This document shows positions 1 through 5,793 of a DNA stretch of 10,245 nt, piece by piece. The notes below the pieces were generated by a model. That model was not told the DNA's origin. It did no database searches and was given only the letters and a program-made list of their open reading frames with translations. The DNA comes from Lachnospiraceae bacterium (lineage in GTDB: Bacteria; Bacillota; Clostridia; Lachnospirales; Lachnospiraceae): positions 1 through 10,245 of the forward strand of contig JAFUXY010000226.1 of the NCBI GenBank assembly GCA_017477005.1, written 5' to 3'. The number at the start of each line of letters is the position of its first letter. Within the stretch, counting starts at the first letter, position 1. The position numbers were made by a program, and so were the translations under genes.

Positions 1-588
1 AATGTAGGAACGGCGACAGTCACGATCACCGGAATGGGAAATTATACCGGCACGAAAACGGCGAATTTCAAGATTACTGAGGCACAGACGAAGCCAGTAT
101 CGATCAACACCGCAACGATATCCGGCCTGTCGAGCGAGGGGTATACCTACACGGGAAGCGCGATCACGCCTACGATCACCGTGACGTTGGATTCGAAGAC
201 GTTGACGGAGGGTACGGACTACACGGTGAGCTATTCGAACAACACAAATGTGGGGACGGCGACAGTCACGATCACTGGAACAGGAAATTATACCGGCACG
301 AAAACAGCGAATTTCGAGATTGTGGCGGCACAGGCGGAGCCGGTATCGATTAGCACTGCAACGATATCCGGCCTGTCGAGCGAGGGATACACCTACACGG
401 GAAGTGCGATCACGCCTACAATCACCGTGACACTGGATTCGAAGACGCTGACGGAGGGTACGGACTACACGGTGAGCTATTCGAACAATGTGGACGTAGG
501 GGTTGCGTTGGTGACGGTCACGGGAACCGGGGATTACACTGAGACAAAGCGGACAAGCTTCAAGATCGTAGCGGCCTCCCTCGAAAAT
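1..588 (+). repeat. In-frame tandem 246-bp (82-residue) repeat array, continuing off the left edge
   Basis: Bases 1-111 are the end of one unit, 112-357 a full unit and 358-588 a slightly shorter unit (231 bases). Base 1 aligns with base 247, and base 97 with base 343, so the period is 246. The first halves of the two full units (112-243 and 358-489) are nearly identical at DNA level, synonymous positions included. The second half of the last unit (from about 487) is clearly diverged. The period is a multiple of three, so gain or loss of units keeps the frame. Further units may lie to the left of the window. Confidence 0.9.
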
Positions 589-1332
589 GCAACAATTTCA
601 GGGCTGACCTCAAAAACTTACACCGGAAGCAAAATCACACAGACCCCTACGGTCAAGATTGGTTCTAAGACGCTGACGGAAGGCACAGATTACACAGTTT
701 CCACCACGAACAATACGAATGTGGGAACGGCCACGGTGACAATCACAGGCAAGGGCGATTATACGGGGACAAAAACCTCTACCTTCAAGATCACGGCGAA
801 AGCGGTGACTCCAACAGTGACGCTGGCAAAAAATACCTATGTGTACAATGGCAGCGTTCGCACTCCGTCGCTGACCGTGAAGGCCGACGGCAAGACGATT
901 ACGGCCAACAGTGCCAAAGCCGTTTATTACAAAGCCAGCTACGCAAGTGGAAGAAAGAACGTTGGGAAATATTCGGTACAGGTCACGCTGAAGGGGAATT
1001 ATTCGGGAACCAGCAAAGCTGTTTATTTCACGATAAATCCAAAGGCAACTTCTCTGTCTTCAGTAGCCGCCGGATCGAAAAAATTCACGGCGAAGTGGAG
1101 CAAGCAGACCGCACAGACCACTGGCTATCAGCTCCAGTACGCGACAAACAGCAGCTTCACACAGGGAAAGAAGACGGTCAAAATCACTTCGTCTTCGACC
1201 ACGAAAAAAGAGATTAAAAAGCTGAGCGCCAAGAAAAAATATTACGTCCGGATCCGCTGCTACAAAACCGCCAGCGGGAAAACGTATTACAGTGATTGGA
1301 GCAAAACCAAGACTGTGACCACGAAAAAATAA
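1..1332 (+). CDS. Secreted repeat protein with Ig-like (MBG/Big-like) repeats and a C-terminal fibronectin-III-like domain, 5' end missing
   Basis: The frame is open from base 1, so the ATG at 34 is internal and the true start lies to the left; 443 C-terminal residues are visible. They consist of tandem beta-sandwich-type repeats with the recurring pattern YTGS-x-ITP...LTEGTDYTVSYSNN...GTATVTITGTGNYTGT, a more diverged repeat (about bases 589-795), a fourth with YVYNGS...GKYSVQVTLKGNYSGT (about 796-1044), and a last domain (about 1045-1329) with YQLQYA...YYVRIRCYK...YYSDWS, which is the core strand pattern of fibronectin type III. Such modules are common in secreted clostridial adhesins and carbohydrate-active proteins and act as stalks or binding modules. 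There is no LPXTG motif or hydrophobic tail at the C-terminus, so any anchor or enzymatic domain must be in the missing N-terminal part. The tail is lysine-rich. The stop is only 12 bases before the diguanylate cyclase start, which suggests co-transcription. The specific ligand or activity cannot be told from this part. Confidence 0.85.
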   Translation, partial: NVGTATVTITGMGNYTGTKTANFKITEAQTKPVSINTATISGLSSEGYTYTGSAITPTITVTLDSKTLTEGTDYTVSYSNNTNVGTATVTITGTGNYTGTKTANFEIVAAQAEPVSISTATISGLSSEGYTYTGSAITPTITVTLDSKTLTEGTDYTVSYSNNVDVGVALVTVTGTGDYTETKRTSFKIVAASLENATISGLTSKTYTGSKITQTPTVKIGSKTLTEGTDYTVSTTNNTNVGTATVTITGKGDYTGTKTSTFKITAKAVTPTVTLAKNTYVYNGSVRTPSLTVKADGKTITANSAKAVYYKASYASGRKNVGKYSVQVTLKGNYSGTSKAVYFTINPKATSLSSVAAGSKKFTAKWSKQTAQTTGYQLQYATNSSFTQGKKTVKITSSSTTKKEIKKLSAKKKYYVRIRCYKTASGKTYYSDWSKTKTVTTKK

Positions 1333-1340
1333 AAGGGGGA
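1333..1340 (+). promoter_or_regulatory. Ribosome binding site of the diguanylate cyclase gene
   Basis: The purine run AAGGGGGA lies four bases before the ATG at 1345. It favours this ATG over the out-of-frame ATG at 1340, which overlaps the run itself. The site fills almost the whole 12-base gap after the repeat-protein stop, leaving no room for a promoter or terminator. Confidence 0.75.
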
Positions 1341-1344
1341 TGCG

Positions 1345-3669
1345 ATGAGCCATTATCGGATAGGGTATATCAGTGGACATAGATCCTATGGATACGGATT
1401 GCAGTTGGCCTCAGGTGTCAGAAACGCAGTCATGGAACAAGGGCATACCTTCATCAAAATCGCGGATCAGTCCGAGTATCATGCCAAAGGAAACGCCTTT
1501 GATTATTTCAAGGTGGCTTTTGAACTGGCTGCAAAGCTCGATCTGGACGCGTATATCGTACCAGCTGGAATGATCTATCAGTTTTGCATGAAGCAGACCG
1601 ACAGATACAGCAAGGAAAAACTCGATGAAATTGCCAACCGTTCCTTGAACCTCATCCGTAGGATGGATCCCAAACGCACCCTTGTGATCGAACGCACCTT
1701 TGAGGATTATCGCAGCATCGACAAGGACAATGAGCACGGAATGCGGGAGTGTATCCGGCATTTGATCGAGGATCATGGCTACCAAAAAATCGCTTTTATC
1801 AGTGGGCCAGAATATTCCAATTCTGCGAAAATCCGAGAGGGCGTTTATTTTGAAGAAATGGCGGCTCATGGACTTGAAACGCCCGAGCGGCTGTTCATCC
1901 GCGGCTCCTACAATGGAAAATGCGACGATGTTGTGGAGCGATTGTTGGATGGAAACGACGACATCGAAGCGATTGTCTGTGCCTGTGACGAGATAGCGCT
2001 TGCGGTGTATCGTGTATTTGCGAAGCGCGGCATGCGGGCTGGTCGGGATATCGCTGTCACCGGGTACGACGACATTGCCGAAGCCGTGCATGCGGCGCCG
2101 CCTCTGTCCACAGTCCAGGCTACCGGATACGATCTGGGCTATATGGCAGGCTATGAGGCTGTGCGGCTGGCGGCGGGATTGCCGCAGAAGGATACCGTAT
2201 TAAAGAGTCGTTTTGTAAACCGGGGCTCTTGCGGCGAATCGTTACTGAGTTCGGAGGAGCTTTTCATCAAATGGCTGCGGGAAGACCCTGTGAATATGGA
2301 TGCCATTGTCCATGAATTTGTGCGGACCACGTATACGCAGGCAGAGGGCGCGATCACCGAGATGTTTTATCATAATATCCGGGAATTCTGTGCCAAATCC
2401 TTCGAGGCCTATCAATGGCATGTAGCGCATCCGAACGATTTTATTCATTTTATCAGCAACCAAATGGTGGCGCATCTGTTGGAGGATGCGCCCACCAAAC
2501 CCTACTTTTCCGTATCTGGTTTTCAGACAACCTTGGACGCCTACATCCATGCCCTGCGTACGGTGGTTCCACGCGAGGAGCAGGTGTGGGTGGCGGATCA
2601 GGCGGCGCATGCACATTTGCAGATTACGAGAATTTTTTATAACCAACATTCCTTTGACATTAGTAAATTTGCGGAAATGGAAATGGACACCATTCAAATC
2701 GTGGATGATGCCTTGTCCGAGGAAAAACGAAAGCAAACCTTCGAACGCATTCTAAAGGATATTTCCGGGGTTGGCGTTCCCTACGCGAGAATCTGTATTT
2801 TTGACAACGCCATTCCCTATACGGGCAGGGACAAGATCATCATGCCGGACAAGGGTATTGTCAAGGGACATCTGGTGCAGAAAACCATTCTGCATCAGGA
2901 GTACGATCAATCCTACCCTTTGCGTCAATTTTTCAAGAGCGATCTGGAAAATAATGATTTTCCCAAAGTCTGCACGGTTTCCGCGCTGATTGCGGCCGGT
3001 GAGGTGAGCGGATTTGTAGTTTTGGATGGAGATTCCCTCGATTTTGAACAGCAGCTTGCGATTATTCTTTTGATCAGCTATGCGGTCAAGCATTTGCAGA
3101 TGATCGATTATCAGCAGGAAATGGTGCAGCTTCTGCAGGAAAATAATATTATGCTGACGCATCAGTCACAGCAGGATGAATTGACGGGATTATTCAATCG
3201 GCGAGGCTTTATGCAGACGGTAGGCATTCTACTGAAAAACAATGTGGAACGGGATGCAGCTGTCTTTTATTTGGATTTGGACGGACTCAAGGTAATCAAC
3301 GACAGCTTTGGACATGAAATCGGTGATGAAGCCATTATCCATACTTCCCAAATTTTGTCGTCCTGTTTTCGGTCGTCGGATATTCTGGCGAGGCAGGGAG
3401 GCGACGAGTTTGTGGCATTTTCCCTGCTGAAAGAACCTACGGATGCAGAGGTCATTGTACAGCGTGTTGAAGAAAAAATGAAGACGTTTAACGAGGAGCA
3501 TGACAAGGTCTATACGCTCTCCATTTCTATTGGATTCAAGACCTTCTTGATTGAAGAGGGTGGCGAGAAAAGCCTGGAAAAGTGGATGACGCAGGCGGAT
3601 GAAATGCTGTATGAGGTGAAGCGCAGGAAGAAAGGGAAGGCGCGGTTCGAGGCAGAGATGAAGCGGTAA
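1345..3669 (+). CDS. Diguanylate cyclase with LacI/periplasmic-binding-protein-like sensor, GAF-like middle region and GGDEF domain
   Basis: The 774-residue protein should make cyclic di-GMP from two GTP. Residues 1-297 have the layout of the ligand-binding core of LacI-family regulators: it opens with YRIGYISGHRSYGYG, continues with HGYQKIAFISGP and DIAVTGYDDI, and closes with the RGSC end strand. There is no helix-turn-helix before it and no signal peptide, so it should act in the cytoplasm on an internal sugar-like ligand rather than as a repressor. Residues about 300-470 are an alpha-rich stretch I do not recognise. About 470-575 look GAF-like, followed by a helical linker. The GGDEF domain starts at about 611 (DELTGLFNRRGF) and has DLDGLKVINDSFGHEIGDE and an intact GGDEF at 685-689. 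The product-inhibition site RSSD is at 676-679 with the usual five-residue spacing. An active, feedback-regulated enzyme is therefore expected. There is no EAL or HD-GYP domain. Cyclase activity is well supported; the ligand is unknown. Confidence 0.93.
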   Translation: MSHYRIGYISGHRSYGYGLQLASGVRNAVMEQGHTFIKIADQSEYHAKGNAFDYFKVAFELAAKLDLDAYIVPAGMIYQFCMKQTDRYSKEKLDEIANRSLNLIRRMDPKRTLVIERTFEDYRSIDKDNEHGMRECIRHLIEDHGYQKIAFISGPEYSNSAKIREGVYFEEMAAHGLETPERLFIRGSYNGKCDDVVERLLDGNDDIEAIVCACDEIALAVYRVFAKRGMRAGRDIAVTGYDDIAEAVHAAPPLSTVQATGYDLGYMAGYEAVRLAAGLPQKDTVLKSRFVNRGSCGESLLSSEELFIKWLREDPVNMDAIVHEFVRTTYTQAEGAITEMFYHNIREFCAKSFEAYQWHVAHPNDFIHFISNQMVAHLLEDAPTKPYFSVSGFQTTLDAYIHALRTVVPREEQVWVADQAAHAHLQITRIFYNQHSFDISKFAEMEMDTIQIVDDALSEEKRKQTFERILKDISGVGVPYARICIFDNAIPYTGRDKIIMPDKGIVKGHLVQKTILHQEYDQSYPLRQFFKSDLENNDFPKVCTVSALIAAGEVSGFVVLDGDSLDFEQQLAIILLISYAVKHLQMIDYQQEMVQLLQENNIMLTHQSQQDELTGLFNRRGFMQTVGILLKNNVERDAAVFYLDLDGLKVINDSFGHEIGDEAIIHTSQILSSCFRSSDILARQGGDEFVAFSLLKEPTDAEVIVQRVEEKMKTFNEEHDKVYTLSISIGFKTFLIEEGGEKSLEKWMTQADEMLYEVKRRKKGKARFEAEMKR

Positions 3670-3681
3670 TGGAGAGGTGCT

Positions 3682-3690
3682 GAGGAGGGG
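3682..3690 (+). promoter_or_regulatory. Ribosome binding site of the cardiolipin synthase gene
   Basis: GAGGAGGGG lies six bases before the ATG at 3697, a strong and well-spaced Shine-Dalgarno sequence in the 27-base gap after the cyclase stop. It fixes the start choice. Confidence 0.8.
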
Positions 3691-3696
3691 CAGAGG

Positions 3697-5262
3697 ATGA
3701 ATCAGACGGTAGAATACAATGCAGCGATCAAAAATGGAATTGGTCGCATGGCCTTTGTGGTGTTGTCCATGCTGGCGGAATACCTGGCGCTGTTTTTGTT
3801 TTTCCGATATCTTGGAAACCATACGGCCATTGCGATGGAATTGACGCATATTTTGGCGGCCGTTCTGGTATTATATATCTATGGCAAGCATATGACTCCG
3901 TCGATGAAAATTCCTTGGATTATCGTAATCATTGCACTGCCGATCTTTGGAACGACGCTTTATCTTTTAATTGGACTGAACGGATCGACGTATAAAATGA
4001 GGCGCAAATACAAGGAGATCGATCAGGCGCTGCTCCCGTTTCTGAAGGCGGACAGACAGATTTATGAGGAGGCGAAAAAAAGAGATGCCCGTCTGGCCAA
4101 TCTATTGCGCTATATCTATCGCAATGCTGGTTATCCTGCGTATGACGATACAAAAATTGACTATTATGACGACGCAAAAAAAGGGATAGAAGCGCAGAAA
4201 AAGGAGCTGGCAAAAGCGCAGAAATTTATCTTCATGGAATATCACGCGATCGAGGACGCCCAAAGCTGGCATGAGATAGAAGATGTGCTGACCGATCGTG
4301 TAAACCACGGAGTGGAGGTGCGGGTCTTTTATGACGACATGGGGTCGATCGGATTTATTGACACAGATTTTGTCAGGAAGATGGAGAGCCGTGGGATCAA
4401 ATGCAAGGTGTTCAATGCCTTTGCCCCGGGTATGAATATATTTTTGAACAACCGCGATCACCGAAAGATCACCGTCATAGATGGAAAGGTTGGCTTCACC
4501 GGGGGATATAATCTTGCCAACGAGTATTTTCATCTCACCGAACCGTTTGGATTTTGGAAGGATACCGGTGTCCGCTTAGAAGGCAGCGCAGTGAACGCAT
4601 TGACGGTCACCTTTCTGGAAATGTGGAATGCGGTCGCTGGGGAGGACGAGGAGGACAGGGAGTTTGACAGGTATCTGCTCCCACAGGCAGAGATTTCCTC
4701 TGGAGCCGGACAGAATGGATTTGTTCAGCCCTATGCCGACAGTCCGCTCGATGATATCGCCGTGGGCGAGGATGTTTATATCAGTATGGCGGAGCTGGCG
4801 ACGGATTATGTCTGGTATATTACGCCCTATCTGATCATCACAGATGAGATGAACCATGCGCTGTCTCTGGCAGCCAAACGCGGGGTAGACGTGCGGATTG
4901 TCACGCCAGGGATTCCTGACAAAAAGATCATTTATAGCGTGACCCGCAGCTACTACAATGGGTTGGTTCGAAATGGTGTCCGGATATTTGAGTATACGCC
5001 GGGATTCTGCCATGCCAAAATGAGCATTGCGGACGATTTGGCGGCGACCTGCGGTACGATCAACATGGATTACCGAAGCCTGTATCACCATTTCGAAAAT
5101 GGCTGTCTGTTTGCGGACTGCGAAGCGGTCGGCGAGGTGCGGGCGGATTTTGAACGGGTTTTCGAGGAAAGCAAGGAAGTGACCGATCATTATAAATCCG
5201 GTAGAGGGGCCTTTTTGCGGGTCGGACAGATGCTTCTGCGGTTGATCGCGCCATTACTGTAG
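3697..5262 (+). CDS. cls: Cardiolipin synthase, phospholipase D superfamily
   Basis: The 521-residue protein is predicted to condense two phosphatidylglycerol molecules into cardiolipin plus glycerol at the cytoplasmic membrane. The N-terminus holds hydrophobic segments at about residues 16-37, 46-62 and 70-93. The last of these (IPWIIVIIALPIFGTTLYLL) is the typical PLDc_N-type anchor. Two HxKxxxxD catalytic motifs follow: HRKITVID with His255, and HAKMSIAD with His439, one per phospholipase D half, as the bilobed active site requires. Both are followed by the expected Gly/Asn context (FTGGYNLANEY and CGTINMDYRS). The length is slightly above the usual 480-510 residues. The gene sits 27 bases after the cyclase and nine before the HD gene, so it is probably in the same operon. 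Cardiolipin enriches at poles and septa and can affect membrane sensor proteins; a link to the nearby membrane kinase is inference only. The family call is firm; the substrate preference is by homology. Confidence 0.95.
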   Translation: MNQTVEYNAAIKNGIGRMAFVVLSMLAEYLALFLFFRYLGNHTAIAMELTHILAAVLVLYIYGKHMTPSMKIPWIIVIIALPIFGTTLYLLIGLNGSTYKMRRKYKEIDQALLPFLKADRQIYEEAKKRDARLANLLRYIYRNAGYPAYDDTKIDYYDDAKKGIEAQKKELAKAQKFIFMEYHAIEDAQSWHEIEDVLTDRVNHGVEVRVFYDDMGSIGFIDTDFVRKMESRGIKCKVFNAFAPGMNIFLNNRDHRKITVIDGKVGFTGGYNLANEYFHLTEPFGFWKDTGVRLEGSAVNALTVTFLEMWNAVAGEDEEDREFDRYLLPQAEISSGAGQNGFVQPYADSPLDDIAVGEDVYISMAELATDYVWYITPYLIITDEMNHALSLAAKRGVDVRIVTPGIPDKKIIYSVTRSYYNGLVRNGVRIFEYTPGFCHAKMSIADDLAATCGTINMDYRSLYHHFENGCLFADCEAVGEVRADFERVFEESKEVTDHYKSGRGAFLRVGQMLLRLIAPLL

Positions 5263-5271
5263 ATATTTTTT

Positions 5272-5793
5272 ATGAAAAATAATGGAAACGAAATCAAAAG
5301 AAAAATAAAGGATTATGGAAGCGATATTCTCGGTTCCACTTGGTACAAGAAGGCTTTTTCTCAGACACATCACGGCAAAACATCGGTCGGGAGGCATTCG
5401 ATCCGTGTGGCGGAAGAGACCTTGAAGGTCTGTGCGCTGCTTTCTCGATTGGGAATTTCGGTGGATGAAAAAATAGCAGTGCGGGCGGCGCTTCTGCACG
5501 ACCTGGGTATTCTGGGGCGGGATCAAAAGTTTTCCAGCCAATACGAAATGAGCCGCCGCCATCCGTTGGAGTCCCTTGTTGTTGCGAAGGAATTCGAACC
5601 TCATATCGATGAGCGGATCGAACAGGCGATCACGAGGCATATGTTTCCCGTGTTTTCCAAGCCGCCGACTAAAGCCGAAGCGATTGCTGTCTGCATTGCG
5701 GACAAGGTGGCCAGCGTCAGAGATATTGTACAAAAAAATGAGACTTTCAAAAAATCAAGAGGGAGTAAGCATGAAATATCAGGATATTATTGA
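5272..5793 (+). CDS. Small HD-domain phosphohydrolase
   Basis: The 173-residue soluble protein carries the full metal-ligand set of the HD superfamily: His42 (GRHSIRVA), the His76-Asp77 pair (ALLHDLGIL), His97 (RRHPLES), His123 (ITRHMFP) and Asp144 (IADKVAS). This resembles the two-metal HD enzymes that cleave phosphate mono- or diesters such as nucleotides. It lacks the GYP motif, so I do not call it a c-di-GMP phosphodiesterase. The substrate is unknown. ATG 5272 is the only plausible start: the cardiolipin synthase stop (5260-5262) is in the same frame just upstream, and the next in-frame ATG (residue 93) is past the HD pair. No Shine-Dalgarno sequence is present before it; the bases between are T-rich. 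Translation may depend on ribosomes ending on cls. The last 23 bases overlap the start of the next gene, which carries its ribosome site inside this one. The C-terminal 20 residues or so look non-conserved. Confidence 0.85.
   Translation: MKNNGNEIKRKIKDYGSDILGSTWYKKAFSQTHHGKTSVGRHSIRVAEETLKVCALLSRLGISVDEKIAVRAALLHDLGILGRDQKFSSQYEMSRRHPLESLVVAKEFEPHIDERIEQAITRHMFPVFSKPPTKAEAIAVCIADKVASVRDIVQKNETFKKSRGSKHEISGYY
5757..5765 (+). promoter_or_regulatory. Ribosome binding site that fixes the start of the soluble hybrid kinase
   Basis: AAGAGGGAG lies five bases before ATG 5771, inside the 3' end of the HD gene. It shows that the kinase starts here, although its frame stays open further upstream to 5576. 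That upstream extension is an arginine- and serine-rich translation of the HD gene in another frame. Confidence 0.8.

Noticed and set aside
34..36. ATG at 34 as the start of the repeat protein
   Set aside because: The same frame is open to base 1 and encodes NVGTATVTITG, the middle of a repeat unit. This Met replaces the Thr or Lys found at that place in other units.
1200..1332. LPXTG-type cell-wall sorting signal at the end of the repeat protein
   Set aside because: The C-terminus is a lysine-rich fibronectin-like domain ending in VTTKK, with no LPXTG and no hydrophobic segment.
1411..2091. Open frame of 226 codons on the - strand opposite the cyclase sensor domain
   Set aside because: It lies wholly within the well-supported LacI-like/GGDEF gene and shows no motif or ribosome site of its own.
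1345..2240. A LacI-family transcription regulator
   Set aside because: There is no helix-turn-helix before the binding domain, which starts at residue 2, and the protein continues into a GGDEF domain.
5576..5770. Upstream extension of the soluble kinase frame to an ATG at 5576
   Set aside because: The extra 65 residues are the HD gene read out of frame, and a good ribosome site sits just before ATG 5771.
5272..5793. HD-GYP c-di-GMP phosphodiesterase paired with the cyclase
   Set aside because: The HD ligands are present, but the GYP motif and the extra His-His pair typical of HD-GYP enzymes are not seen, and the protein is short.
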